Notes: a model not told the origin generated them from the sequence alone. DNA of 64,000 nucleotides from Loripinus fragilis (GCA_964019695.1 OZ026517.1:72436665-72500664), one strand, 5' to 3'. Counted from the stretch's first letter, positions 12,901 through 24,774 are shown. Program-made: numbers and translations.

Positions 12901-15361
12901 CAACATGCATAAAGGTTTAGAAGATATGCTTTTCATGATTGATGTAAGTGCAAAAGCGCTAAATGCCTTGTAATATCTAAGGCAGTGATTACGTAATAGG
13001 TTAATGTATTGAAAACATAATAGGTTAAGACATATAACAGCTTTAATGCTTTCCTTGGAACAGCACTCGGTGCAAATTCTTTAGGAACCGGAAATTTAAA
13101 GATTAACTAGCTTTCGCATTTCATAATATAATGTCAAAATGGCATAAACTTTTATCATTCTGGCATAATCTGCAGAATAGACATGCAAAAAGGTAGGTTA
13201 TGTGCATTGACAGCTGTGCCAAGACAAAACTGATACTGGAGACTCCAAAAGGAGTATTTTGGCAAGTAGTGAAGACCAAGATGGTACTGTACTGTTTGCT
13301 AAGATCAGTATCAGTAAAAACAATATATGTTACTATAACAGTGCTTATCAGAGCCAGTACTTAATAGTGATTAAGCTTATAAATCTAAAAGAATTGATAA
13401 GTTGCCTTCTTTTCCTGATAAATGACAAACGATATTCAAACGTTATAAAAGAATGGACTATGTCATGTATACTATGCGAGAGTCCGTATGCCTCATTATA
13501 AGCCCATTTATGTGTTTTGCTATGGTTTCCCCTTTGATTGCATAATGATGTGTCAGCCCTCAAGTTTAATGACGACCCTGACTAAAATTTTTATTCCGGA
13601 CATAGTACAGAATGATTCCATTGGCTGGACCCACCGTGGTTCAACTAGATGTTTTCTTAAATTGTGACTTTATTTTAGCTAAAAGACTCTGTGTTTCATC
13701 ACAACTAAAGAATTTGATTTAATAGTTCCTCCCCATGTTGGTTACTTAAATATTTTAGGGAGCCCCCATGTAGGCTAAACGATATATGTTCTTTAACAAC
13801 AGCGGAATTTAAGGAGAGTATGTTGCTAGCAAAATATATTTAACCACCATCCCCTCCCCTTCCCCTCCCCGTACACACACTCACCATAGTGGGTGTGATT
13901 GCTGTCCATTCTAAGGCAGATATTTCTGTGCTGTCATAGCCATATCGTTTATCGTTGAATCATATTAGAATATGTACATCAAAATGAAAAAAATAGGGGC
14001 AACTAATATTACAACATTTGGAACATTATCATTATACAGTTCAATAATTTATTAATTCATCTCAACACATATATGAGACATTAACAATTTCTAACATTGC
14101 TAATTAGAAAGAGAGCCCGGATTCAACAGATTGCGGTATAGAAAAAATATGGCTGTTACGTATCTGGAAAATCAGTCGAGCTACGTTTAGCCTCTTTCTT
14201 TTACTCAGAACACTTCATCTGGAGATAATAATATTACCTAAATCTTTGAATCATAGCAACAATATTGATACTTGTTACGTAATACGAGAGTAAACAAGCG
14301 GAAGTATAGCACATTCCTTTCGTGCCAGCTTGTCTATAGGTCTCAACCTAGTGACCTGCACTACTTCATGCAGTTTCATTGATGTTTATTTTTACCTGAT
14401 TATTTGATAAATTGAGGTAAAGTATTGTTTTTGCAAACTCATTATCCTAGGAACCTTTGTTGCCGTTTCAGAAAATGACTTGGTTCTATGTTTGGGACTG
14501 TTACAGAAATAAAAAGGGTTACATGGGTGAACGTCTACAGGATCGTCTCTGAATTCAGAGTTTATAGAAGACTTTCCTTAGATAAGCGGATGAATTTAGC
14601 TGATTTTTGTATCTTATCTGATTTATTCACAGTTTTCCAGAAACAATTGGTGTAAGCAATTTTGTATTAAGTAAATTCCTATTACATGCTATATAAGTAC
14701 ATGATATAAGTGGGATCTGACATTAAGCTGTGAGGCTTAAAGAGGTCATCTCCTAAAACCCAATTGACTATTTAACTTTGATTTTGTAATATATACCGCA
14801 ATATGTAAGTTTTTAGATTTGAAATTCTAAAGTTCAGGATTTTAGAGAATTTTGAACTTCTGTCCATGGGTTCATTATTCAGAAGAAAAATGTACTGGTA
14901 TTTATGCATAACTGAATGACAGTGATGTGTACCTTTGATATCGCTCGTTATATTTTGTGGAAAGAGAAAAGGGACAGGGTGACTCTAATCCAAACTAATT
15001 GGAAATTGTAAAGAAAGCATATTTCAGTTCGCCTGATAGAGTTTAACAAAGGCACTGCAATGTGTGTCACCATATGTAGATGTAGTCAGAAAGTATCAAA
15101 TGCATTCTGAAACATTTTGTTTGGTGTACCTGATTACACTGCTACTTCTAACACGCTACTAATCTCATACATGATTTTAGTTTGGATGTGAATCCATGAT
15201 AATATTTTCACATCCAATCTGAATCCGCGTGAAGGATTCATTTTCATTGGCGACGTCATTCAAAAAGTGCAACGTCAACATGACCTGATAAAGGCACATG
15301 CCGTGAGATAGACAGTGTTTATCAGGCCAAGGTGCAATAATGCAGTTAATAGGAGAGGTAG

Positions 15362-15540
15362 CTGATAAAATCATATTCCGGTCCTTCAGGAATATTAAGT
15401 TCTGACAGAAAGCAGAATATCGCTTAATCTGGTGCTTTGGGGAGTGGGAGATGCTGCACTTACCTAAAGTTCTCATGAACAGACTCAATTAAACCAAGTC
15501 TGCTGTTTTCTAAGTTGTCAGTTCTCTAAGTATTTCTGCT
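15362..15540 (-). repeat. Family F partial copy
   Basis: Contains ggtccttcaggaatatt, tgacagaaagcagaat and agttctcatgaacagactc, the reverse complement of the unit at 7611. Confidence 0.7.
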
Positions 15541-15734
15541 TCCGTTTTCCCTTGTTGATTCCACCCGGCTAAAGCAAGTGCTGAATGTGATTACATCGTC
15601 ACCATGGTTCAAATTGAGGTTTTCTTTATCTCTGATGGTCTCTGATGGTCTGTGAGTCAAGAGTTCTTTTCATTGTTTAATGTTGCTCCTACTATGTTTC
15701 AAGGCTGTGTTGGGTCCTTATTTTAGGGTATGGT

Positions 15735-15900
15735 TTTAGGTATCCTTTTTAGTTTAGCAACCATCTTGCTACGGAAGAGTAGGGAAATAATTAATTTATT
15801 ATAATTGCGTTGTTGCTGTCATCTGTGTTCTGTGCCTCTTCCTCACAGTGCCGTTGGTAGGTTTGCAGTCTGTGATTGTGGCATTTCCTGGTCTATGGAA
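15735..15900 (-). repeat. Dispersed repeat (family I) copy
   Basis: Reverse relative of 35785 and 46061: gtgcctcttcctcacagtgc, gtctgtgattgtggcatttc. Confidence 0.55.
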
Positions 15901-16667
15901 TTATTATAGTATTCGATTTGACTGGACTATCTAAGCGATATAGCTTTATCAATTTGTTATCATCTTATTCAAGGCTGTTTGGTTTTTAGATTAATGTGTG
16001 TTGAAATTGGATGGCCTTAATTGCCTATTTATTGCAATCAAATACAACTGTAGTAAACCCCACGTCCGATCGGTCAGAGACCTGAGGCGTTCCTGCTCAG
16101 ATCATCTGTGGTAATTTTATTCAAAAGCTATCTCATACATGTTAGTATGACAAACCATAAGAGACCTTAGAGCAAATGCGAGAGATTGAAACCACAATTG
16201 GGCAGCGAAGTCACGGAACCATTCTTCCACACATGTGAAATCACAAATTTATGCATACATTACTTTATTGACGGACAACCAATTGCATGGCCTGTGAGTA
16301 AACGTGCCAATTGCATTGGTATCATATGTTACATTTAATTGCTTTTCGCTAAACTTGGTGTATTGTTCGTATGTTCCAATAATGAATCTCCAAAACCTAA
16401 TAGTCTGGTATTGATTTTGGGAATAATTAAATTCCTACTTCATGTAGTTCCAAAACAACAACATACACAAACTGACAAGACAGCAATGTTTAGAAAGCAA
16501 TTTGGCAAATTTAGACAGGAGGCTTTCAACACCCCTGTCCTAAGCACTGATTGCCTTATCCTGCTTTTAACGGGCTGCCAAATACGAGATAAGATTACCG
16601 TTCAGTTTGTTTAACCTGACTTACTATTTGTTTGATCTGGAAATGGATGATGTTCAGTTAAGAAGGT

Positions 16668-16839
16668 AGACTGACTCCAGTCCTGAAAACAATGGTTCAT
16701 CAATGTGTCCAATCATATACTTGTAGCTAGTCTAACTCTGATGGCTCTGTTTTAAAACAGAGCCACCAGAGTAAGACTAGCTACATGTATATGATTGGGC
16801 ACATTGATGAACAATTATTTTAAGGACTGGGTCCAGTCT
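16668..16839. repeat. Long palindrome (172 bp)
   Basis: Arms pair from agactg.ctccagtcct through gctagtcttactctg(g/a)tggctctg to a centre of tttt/aaaa at about 16752. A half-copy with the same sequence lies at about 55990-56080. Confidence 0.82.
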
Positions 16840-17156
16840 ATTAAGAAGGCACAGGTTGTTGTATAGTTTATAAGCTAGTAATGCTTATGAGGTAAATACG
16901 TCCCCCTCAAAAATAGTCGAGTAGAGTTCATCGATAAAAAGCTGCAATAACTGTGAATGACCACAGATGATTGTTCAATCGGAACTGCCTCGGCCAATTC
17001 CGCGAAATTCCGTGGAATCAGACCACAGATGTACATCTAGGATCTACTTTAATAACGCGGGTGATAACGTGACGCTGCCGTTATATAACGTGACGCTGAC
17101 GTCACAGACACCATGTTGACACAATAACAAGCGTGATTGCAGCAAACAAACGGCTT

Positions 17157-17234
17157 ATAAATGAAGTTTATGTTTTTCAATAAAATATCGCTATAGCGAT
17201 ATTTTATTGAAAAAAAAACATAAACTTCATTTAT
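17157..17234. repeat. Near-perfect palindrome (78 bp)
   Basis: Arms ataaatgaagtttatgtttt and aaaacataaacttcatttat, centre tatcgctatagcgata. Only a small length difference in the A/T run breaks symmetry. Confidence 0.88.
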
Positions 17235-17873
17235 TCTGCTGATAAAACTTTTCGGATAATCAGAATAATCGACTTAAATAGAGCTGAACCCACATGCTAT
17301 AGAACTAATTTTCCATAAGCCAGTTCTGGCTAACAAAATGGAGCTGTTTGGTACATAGTACTACGCGTAATGCTCCTTACATACACCCCAGCCATGATTC
17401 GATTCTCGAATTGTGGTGGACTTTCCGTTAAGCACCACCAATGAAACTGCAAGCAGATGTGTGATAGCTTTACACTGTCTTATACTTTTGAACGGAAATG
17501 GAGACAGCCATGTAATGTACAATACTTATCAGTATAAATCGTTCAATTGATGTTGCTTACCACGTGTTATGCCCTGCCAGTGATTATCTGCAAAAGAAAG
17601 AAGTCATTAATTGAAATCACTGTTTAGATAGGCGAATATTGGATTTCACGTTGGTTCAGTCCTCTAGACTCACATCAATTTGTGCTATTCTAATTACAAT
17701 ACCATCACCTGGAACATTTACTTAAATCTTGTTAATGATATTGCACTCTATGTTTATGTTTTCGTTGCAACAGCTCGTGTGATATGTTTACTGACATTTT
17801 TGTGATTGCTACTACTGATGTTCTCTGTCATATGTATATTTTGACCTTGAATATCGGTTTGGTTTGCTTCTTT

Positions 17874-18115
17874 ACGCCCCAGTCAACAGCTATGGTCATG
17901 TCACCTAACCACGCTTTTTTCCTGGGCAAGCTGCACATACTTTCACTTGTTACTGTCAACAACCCTTCTGGAATCAGCGGAAGGGAGGAGAATGGCCATA
18001 GAAATTATTTCATGATCAATCTCCACGAATGTATGGAACCGGGTCGGGATCGAACTCGTGATCCCTGGATATGCAGTCAGACATGTTACCAACTGCGCTA
18101 CACGGCCCCGTTGAC
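17874..18115 (-). mobile_element. tRNA-derived SINE (copy 1)
   Basis: On the minus strand it starts with a tRNA-like head (about 18045-18113): A-box-like tagcgcagttgg and B-box gagttcgatcccg, then the shared body tcgtggagattgatcatgaa and a distal block ccatagctgttgactg. The same order is found at 52050. Pol III head plus unrelated body defines a SINE. Confidence 0.78.
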
Positions 18116-18145
18116 TTTGAATGAAGCTTTTTAACCATACAATGG

Positions 18146-18360
18146 ATTTCCCCATACATATTGGTACAATAAGTATGGGACTGTCACTTGTGTACTTTAA
18201 GAGGCCACATGTAGAATGTTCTAAATCATGATGTTTTTCTGTCCGTGAAGATTTTTTATATCTTAGCAAACAGTGCAGACCCTGATGAAATGCAGCATTA
18301 TGATGCATTTCATTTGGGTCTTCACTGTTTGCCAAAGGGGTTTCCAGTATACAAAGGGTT
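18146..18360 (-). mobile_element. Hairpin-bearing dispersed element, family B copy
   Basis: Hairpin core accctgatgaaatgcagcat / atgcatttcatttgggtc flanked by caaacagtg and cactgtttgcc. The reverse-strand reading gives a NSEDPNEM-type peptide which is repeat-encoded, not a gene. Confidence 0.72.
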
Positions 18361-18593
18361 TTAAAACTGCTAACTTTCTAAAATGCAATTTTCAAGATAT
18401 TGACATCTAATCCATACGAGTTAATGGTGGATTATTGGCTGAAGAAAACTAAATCATAGTCCAAGAGTTGCAAATTCTTTTCTCTGACTGATTAATTCGG
18501 TTCTGGCACTCAATGAGTCAAACAGTTCACCTGTCTAGTTTTTTCCGTTCATTATCTAGAAAACTTGCTTGTGATCAAATCGAAAACTAAATA

Positions 18594-18782
18594 TTCTGAT
18601 CCTTTAGGAATATTGGGTTCTGACAGAAAGCAGAATTCCTCTTAAGCCAGTGCTAGGGGCGTGAGAATTGTTGCACTTTCCATAAGTTCTCATGAACAGA
18701 CTCAACAAAACCGAGTCTAATATTTTCCTGTATGGTAGGTTCTTTCAATTTCAGAAGGATCCGTTTTTCCAGATTATTTAAA
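18594..18782 (-). repeat. Family F partial copy
   Basis: Contains gatcctttaggaatatt, tgacagaaagcagaatt and agttctcatgaacagactc, ending with ggatccgtttttccagatt, which matches the opening block of the 7611 unit in reverse. Confidence 0.7.
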
Positions 18783-19194
18783 GGTGTATCTAGTTACCTA
18801 GAACTATTATTACTTAACTTGAGGTGCATGTTTGAATGAATTTAGATCTTACTTCTGAAAAGCTTATTTTCCCATGATTTATTTCTGCAGTAACACTAAA
18901 ATAAAAATTTACCTGGACGTAACTCTGGGGCATGATGAAGAGTTATTATTCATTGATGAACTTGAAGCAATCTCTCCGTCTGCATGCACAAAACACTTGG
19001 CTTCTTAATATACATGTAAATTAGCTGTATAAGCTAGCGCCACTCGGATTTCAAATTATTAATTATATCCTTTATAATATCAGTGATGCAGCGAATTAAA
19101 AAAAAAAACAGCCAATAGGTTGGTTGGAAGAAGCTGTAAACCAATGAAATGCTTTCTATTTATAGATTTTATAATAATAAGTTTTTTCTTTCAG

Positions 19195-19267
19195 GGAGCA
19201 TTACAAGATGTAAAACTAGTAACAAAGCCTCACGGGTACCTTGTCCAGTGTCCAGATCAAAATACAG
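19195..19267 (+). CDS. NELL: NELL exon: end of TSPN domain and linker
   Basis: Seventy-three bases, 24 codons plus one base. Encodes GALQDVKLVTKPHGYLVQCP..., which corresponds to the last strands of the TSPN domain in NELL, where a conserved Gly-Tyr-x-x-Gln-Cys-Pro follows. It enters in phase 0, matching the end of the previous exon, and leaves in phase 1 with donor GTAAGA. The acceptor is tctttcag. The short exon was found by family pattern rather than by ORF length. Confidence 0.92.
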
Positions 19268-19603
19268 GTAAGATTTATTTCAGCCACATCTTCAGAAATT
19301 CTGATTTTGTTCTTTTCGAACTTTAAGATTCGCTATAACATTAATGTATTGCAACAGACTGCATGCATGGTGGTCAACCCAATTGCGGTCGGCAACTTCG
19401 CTTTCCTCTTTAATTGCACGCCGGTGCGTCGGACTTCAGACTGTATGATGGTTCCGACTTAAAGACTTATCTATTGATGAGATGGTAGTGGCCCACCGGG
19501 GTTTACCTGTTGGATTTGTTTTTGCCCTGGTATACAGTTTTATTTACTGTTGAGTCCTTATCTTTGCTTTATCTCCTTTTTATATCTTGATTTTTATGTT
19601 CTA

Positions 19604-19980
19604 GGAGATGATGCATTGATAAGTTAGGGGTCTTTCATGCAAACCAAACATCTATGTGTTATGATCCACATCTGAACTAAGGCCACCGTTAAACCGGTTT
19701 AAGCCCTCCAGTAAAATATTTTACTGACCGTTCCAAGGCGGTGCTTCTTTTGTGGATCATTTTATGTTATTTCTGTCTTGTTTTGTTATGCTTTCATGCA
19801 CGTCTGTTTGTTGATGCCTTGTGATCACCTGCTGGGATAGGGCTGACCTCTTGGCTCTCGTTAGTGATGTCTGGTTGTGACGCTGTCGCTTTCCCATTGG
19901 TGTCCTGGGTCAGGTGTGGTGCTTGATTGTATCGATTCCTGATCTTTGCCCTCTTTCTTACTTTACTTACACGGAATATA
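19604..19980 (-). repeat. Dispersed repeat 'ggtgcaaagatcagg' (family H) copy
   Basis: Reverse copy of the sequence at 41899: gatgatgcattgataagtta, tccagtaaaatattttactg, ggtgtcctgggtcagg, cttgattgtatcgattcctg. Could be a SINE, solo LTR or transposon part; no ends or coding region decide. Confidence 0.7.
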
Positions 19981-20470
19981 TAGAATGCCACCCACATTTT
20001 GTACATAAAATACTTAAATTCTAAATTCCATAACCATTAAGTTATCCAGCGATAAATCAAACAATAAAACCCGGATTGGTTTTAGGAACATTTGAGAAAT
20101 AATATCATTGATTTCTTTGAAAATGATATAAGCCACGTCACTGGGTAATCTGATAGTGCTGTATGAGAGAAGCAAAGACGGAGATCAGGCTGCAATGTAC
20201 AATCATCGCCTTTGGTACCTGATGCTGAGATAGTACGGCTCTTGATAGTAGAAAATAGTAGAGTTACAAAATCCGTAGACATGGCCAAACATGACCTGGC
20301 TTTTCTTAGAAGAAGTTGTTGAAAAAAGCTTGTTGAAATAATCTTCTCCAATGCACAGAACCACTGTTTCGGAAAATTTTAGGTAGCATTTTAGCTTAAC
20401 ATTAAGTAAAAAATAAGTTGAAGATTTGTTGGAGTTTAGTACATGTATATCATCGTTTCATAATCATTAA

Positions 20471-20662
20471 TAGGTTTAGATAAGCAAAAATTTTCAGTGT
20501 AAAATTGTCAATATCTTCTTACCCATAATTTGTAGCATATGTTTTAGGTGCTCAAAAGAACCGTCTCATTGAGACGGTTCTTTTGAGTACCTACAACATA
20601 TGTTTTGGTTGAGAAATAAGAAAACTATTTTTCTTTTACGCACTCTTAACTGAAGTCCTGAT
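20471..20662. mobile_element. Palindromic element, family D copy
   Basis: Central 44-bp near-perfect hairpin gtgctcaaaagaaccgtctc/gagacggttcttttgagtac at about 20548-20591, flanked by aacatatgtttt-type arms. Confidence 0.78.
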
Positions 20663-21430
20663 ATTATTTAGCTCCTTGTTGGAATTTATTTTATTTGGTC
20701 ACCACCCCATTCGCCATAACTATTGTACATGCATGCCATCAGAAACAATGTCTATTTTTATACAATGTGTGCCTATTATTTAGACATACGTATGTCTTTA
20801 ATGTATATTGATTGCCCCTTGCAATGATATAACAATGTTAAACGTCAAATATTTCGAATTGCACAACATGCTAGTGCATGCTGGTGAAATAAGAAAGCTA
20901 TTGTTTCGTTTTGCGTCTGTAAGGGCGATTATCCATTGGCTTAAGTTCATGGATTATATTCCCGTACAGACACACAAACCATAAAATAACTTACACTTGT
21001 GTGTTTAAGTTGTTCAGACAGTACTCAGGCTGTCTTTGTCTACATGTGATAGCTGCTTGTATGTTTTGCCCAACCTTTGTTCATGGTGTCTATATCTAAA
21101 TATTTACATTCTTAGTGTAGTTGCCTACGATGAAACCAACATTTCTCGATGCTTGCATTTCTCAATGCAAAACATTGAAATGTCATGTGATCTAGACCGC
21201 GCCTCTAGGCGGAGTAACGTCAACGTCGACCAATAACGTTATTTGTTTATCGACATTTGCGTTACGTCATTCACGTATCGCCACGACGTTATGTTCACGA
21301 GTTTCGCTCCCTGGCTGTTCCAACACCTCCGTACAAATGAAATAGTTCATTTTATAACTATAACTGACGAGGTTGGGTGGAAAATGATTAAGTACGTTTG
21401 ATTGATAATATAGAATGTAAATATAATGAT

Positions 21431-21572
21431 TGAAATTCAGATTTTTAGCTTGCATTGGATGATGCAAAACATTAGCATTTTAATGTCTCCGTGAAGCCCT
21501 GCGGGCTTCACCGGCATTAAAATAACTAATGTTTTGCATCTACCAATGCAAGCTAAAAATCTGCATTTCAAT
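21431..21572. repeat. Long palindrome (142 bp)
   Basis: Arms ttgaaattcagatttttagc..gcattgg and their partner ending at 21572 (ccaatgcaagctaaaaatct), inner arms gatgcaaaacattag / ctaatgttttgcatc, centre gaagccctgcgggcttc. Ends 38 bp before a NELL exon. Confidence 0.82.
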
Positions 21573-21610
21573 CCTTAAATGATAATTTTGTGTATCTTAT
21601 GTTTATTTAG

Positions 21611-21693
21611 GTTGTCCAACCTGTGCTCAATTCCAAGGTTTGCAAAACAGAGTGAAAGAAATGTATTCCTTATACCAGAATCTTTCAATTAAG
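21611..21693 (+). CDS. NELL: NELL exon: CPTC motif and start of coiled coil
   Basis: Two bases complete a Gly codon, then 27 codons encode CPTCAQFQGLQNRVKEMYSL and a short helical end. Cys-Pro-Thr-Cys is a NELL hallmark directly after the TSPN domain, and the following segment is amphipathic with Leu/Met/Tyr spacing expected of the short coiled coil used for oligomerisation. Ends in phase 0 with donor GTAAAT at 21694. Confidence 0.92.
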
Positions 21694-21708
21694 GTAAATA
21701 TTATAATT

Positions 21709-21914
21709 ACAGTAAAACCTGTCTTAAGCGGCCACTCAAAAATAGACAAAACAAAAATCTTAATGACCAATGGTAGCTTAATGAAGGTCGAAAGTATTGC
21801 AGAATGCTCTCTTGGAGCATTCTGCAATACTTTTGACCTGCATTAAGCGATAATTGGCCTTGAAACTCAATTTTGGTCTTCTATTTGAGTGGCCGCTTAA
21901 GGCATGTTTTACTG
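21709..21914. mobile_element. 206-bp terminal-inverted-repeat element
   Basis: Ends acagtaaaacctgtcttaag / cttaaggcatgttttactgt with cggccactca/tgagtggccg following; centre agaatgctctcttggagcattct. Non-coding. Begins 16 bp after a NELL donor. Confidence 0.8.
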
Positions 21915-22534
21915 TTGGCTTTTCAATACGTAATCAAACAAATTATGACTGTTCTGTACAGAAGACTTCAAATTCAAAATTTCGTGCGCGAGTAGCGAAG
22001 GTTCTGGCATGTCATTGTTGATGCACAGGCTCGTCTGAGCCTTCGCTACTGGCAATTGCGATAAGTACCAAACTGCCGCGTGCTGGCTCATATGTATAGC
22101 GTCACAACTAAATATTTTCATTTATCAAGTTTATATCCATGACAATGAGAATTGTATCGTGTCAGTAGGCATGAAATGGACATGTAGAGTTATATTCTTG
22201 CTGCAAAAAAGAAACCTTTTCACAAAAATTAACATGTCTTTGAAGAATGTGCTGTACATGTATATGCGCCACTAGATGGCTAATACGTATGTTTAGGTTA
22301 ATACCGCGGAAAACATGAACACGATGAATGTTTGGTCTTAACTTGCTGTCTCTTTTTGTCATGAAATAAAGGACTAAAGATGAGCAGTTAAAAATATATC
22401 ATTAGAATATATTGTAAATTTTAAGTTTTATTCTTACTAATAAAGCATAAAAGATAACCGTACAACGGTGAAATATTACATTCTTTAGATGAATATGCTT
22501 AACAAATGACTTCTCTAAGTCGCCTACAGGATCT

Positions 22535-22746
22535 TAACCCATATAAGCCTAGCGTCCTTTTGTGAGACATAGGCAAACAGTGCAGAACCAAATCAGACGC
22601 CACGTTCTGTGGCGTCTGCTCAGGATCTTCACTGTTTGCTATCAGATTGTTCAATTACTGAAAAATACCACCCACCAAGCCTTAAAACGGAAATGGACTG
22701 GTCCAGTTGATAATAGTGGTAAAATCAATTCAGCTTATATGGGTTA
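22535..22746 (+). mobile_element. Inverted-repeat element, family C copy 2
   Basis: Perfect 14-bp inverted ends (taacccatataagc / gcttatatgggtta), central hairpin cagacgccac..gtggcgtctg flanked by caaacagtg/cactgtttg. No coding capacity. Confidence 0.78.
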
Positions 22747-22920
22747 AAGACCCGTTACTTTCTTATAAGTGGTCAAAATCATAAGGTAGAAAAAATGTTG
22801 GCCTTTTGTTTCTGTATATCTAGCTCCACCAGTCCCTGTTGCTTCCGTGTTGGAGGACAAGCAAATACTTTGCTGTTTATATTGTATGCACATTATTTGT
22901 ACATTTTGCGTTATTTACAG

Positions 22921-23052
22921 CTGCTACAAGCAGAAGAGAGGATCTCGGGTCTTGAACAATGTCAATGTTTAAAAAGTTGTCACCAGAATGGAACAGAGAG
23001 AAAGGAAGGAGAGCTGTGGCAGCTGGACCAGTGTACTATATGTTTGTGTAGA
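22921..23052 (+). CDS. NELL: NELL exon: coiled-coil end and first half of VWC1
   Basis: Exactly 44 codons, phase 0 at both ends. Begins LLQAEERISGLEQCQCLKSC: the end of the coiled coil with a Leu-Glu-x-Cys-x-Cys-x-x-x-Cys junction as in NELL proteins, then NGT (N-glycosylation sequon, N166), Trp and the C-x-x-C-x-C end of the first VWC half. Donor GTAAGT at 23053. VWC domains in related proteins bind BMP/TGF-beta ligands; whether this one does is unknown. Confidence 0.93.
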
Positions 23053-23088
23053 GTAAGTACTGTTTACTATACCGTATCAACCCCAAAT

Positions 23089-23324
23089 GAGCCGCGACAT
23101 GTGATTTCCAACAATGTGGTATTTTGACAAGTGTAGACTCGGACGAGCCTGTGCAGCCTCCTTTAAGCTAAGAAACTCCAAATGGTGTTCAGTCAGTAGT
23201 TTAATAGTCATAGAATATTCAAGCGACTTGCAAAGGCTCTGATCAGACTGCGCACATGCGCAGGCTGATCTGAGGCTTTGTTGGTCGCACATACCACATT
23301 GTTGGAAATCTCATGTCATGGCTC
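23089..23324 (-). mobile_element. 237-bp inverted-repeat MITE, family A copy 2
   Basis: Same ends and internal order as copy 1, same orientation. The flanks aaat/aaat may be a 4-bp target duplication. Starts 36 bp after a NELL donor. Confidence 0.85.
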
Positions 23325-23507
23325 AAATATTCAAAGATCTTCTAACCAAATTTAGCGAATCAATAATAAAGTGTGTATTATTCAACTACATGTATAAGGT
23401 CACTATATCTTCACGTGGTATGCAATGTACCAGTCTCTTATAACGCAAATGGAGATCTGAACCAGTTGAGGGCGTGGCTAGATAGTGACCTAGTAGTCAA
23501 GCGATTT

Positions 23508-23672
23508 CAGGCTTCCAGATAAGAGTACGTAATTAAACATCATTGTCTTTATTTCTCAACCAAAGTTTATGCTGTTGGTACAGTCTCTATGGGACGGTTA
23601 AACATATGCAAAAACTGATAGGTAAAACAATGGCATGTGTAAAACAATTGTACGCTTTAAAAACCTAGCTCA
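23508..23672. mobile_element. Palindromic element, family D copy (degenerate)
   Basis: Retains ggcttccagataagagtacg and the distal tacgctttaaaaacctagct, but the central hairpin is partly deleted (ggtacagtctctatgggacggtt). Confidence 0.55.
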
Positions 23673-23959
23673 TTTCGAGCTGTTACTGCTATCCATGATC
23701 ATAGTTATCCTAAATGTGTAGTCTTATTTGGGGTTTTAAAAATGTTATTCATTATTTGTAAAATATAGTAGTCAAATTTCCTCAATGCAATATTTCAATA
23801 TTCTAGCTAGTCTCTGTACTTGAGTAGGCTAGTTTGTGCCTTTCTTGGTCAAAAACGCTGAAGACAGGCCAGATTTCATACTCACTTACTATTTATTACT
23901 GAGAAAGACAGGTCTCCACATTGGTATCAGCCCTCCAATTTAGCCCTGAGTAATTTGAT

Positions 23960-24185
23960 GGGGTTTCACATACACATCGATACATTACATTTGAACTATG
24001 GGAATGCCCATTAAATACTTCAAGGTGTTATACACTTAGGTACAATTTATAAAATTATAATGTTGCTTTTAATCTTAGCAAACAATGCAGACTCTGATGA
24101 AATGCAGCATTATGCTGCATTTCTTCTGGGTCTTCACAATTTGCCAAAGTACCCGTTTAGGGGTTTCCACTATACAGAGAGTTAA
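23960..24185 (-). mobile_element. Hairpin-bearing dispersed element, family B copy
   Basis: Same layout: atcttagcaaacaatgcaga, gatgaaatgcagcat/atgctgcatttc, ggtcttcac, and gtttccactatac at the end. Confidence 0.72.
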
Positions 24186-24482
24186 TCTACCACCTTCTAA
24201 CAAATTAATTTTGAATCCATGATGAACATTGTTTATCTTTACTCATCTGAAATAAAGTATTTAAAGACTGGAGCCAGTCTATATATTATCCTGTGATCTC
24301 TTTCAAGGATAGGCATTCATATTTCATCTCGTACAAATTACCCGGACATAAGATTTCTATCCAGGTAGAAAGCGGACAAACTCATCAAGCGGATTTCTGA
24401 TACAATGATGATTCTGTAAAATGATAAGGTTGGCAATATATCCTCATAGGAGTTAGCAAAATATTATCATAGACAACACAAA

Positions 24483-24673
24483 CGTCCAGGAATGCGAACT
24501 TTATAGCGTAAAATTATGATTATAATCTTAATCATCGGTTATAGCAGGTGTTGTGTGTGCTCAAACGAACCGTCTCATTGAGACGGTTCGTTTGAGTACC
24601 CACAACATATGTTTTGGTTGAGATATAAGAAAGTGGATTTTAATAAGGCACTCTTATTTGGAGTTCTGGATTC
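24483..24673. mobile_element. Palindromic element, family D copy
   Basis: Central gtgctcaaacgaaccgtctc/gagacggttcgtttgagtac hairpin. Compensating changes (aaacgaacc with ggttcgttt) keep the pairing perfect. Confidence 0.76.
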
Positions 24674-24774
24674 AGACGCATGAAAACACATGTCAATCAG
24701 ATCTGCTTTCATGACGGCAGGTGCGAACCTAAACAACGCCTCAGAGAATAAGATGTGATCTCTGTTAAGGCAAG

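Larger units (their letters stand above)
1098..19194 (+). other. Intron 1 of visible gene (18.1 kb), repeat-rich
   Basis: Largest intron. GTAAGT donor, pyrimidine-rich acceptor with CAG at 19192-19194. Holds an inverted-repeat element 27 bp after the donor, the 569-bp element at 3140, the 1.6-kb tandem-bearing element at 5145, a tandem dimer at 7611, hairpin elements at 8837, 9331 and 18146, a 'ggatccg'-ended element at 11021, long palindromes at 16668 and 17157, and a SINE at 17874. Between these (for example 4000-5100, 6800-7600, 9520-11000, 13000-15300) I see only AT-rich unassigned sequence. Confidence 0.85.
19268..21610 (+). other. Intron 2
   Basis: Donor GTAAGA, acceptor tttatttag. Contains a reverse-orientation copy of the 'ggtgcaaagatcagg' repeat (19604-19980), a hairpin element (20471-20662) and a long palindrome ending just before the next exon (21431-21572). 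The rest is AT-rich without recognisable content. Confidence 0.85.
21694..22920 (+). other. Intron 3
   Basis: Only 16 bp separate the donor from an inverted-repeat element (21709-21914). A second element with 14-bp inverted ends lies at 22535-22746. The acceptor is ttatttacag at 22911-22920. Confidence 0.85.

Noticed and set aside
17943..18335. 130-codon minus-strand frame with NSEDPNEM-like start
   Set aside because: Spans a family B hairpin element and part of a SINE. The same peptide recurs from other family B copies (61827-62132), so it is repeat-encoded.
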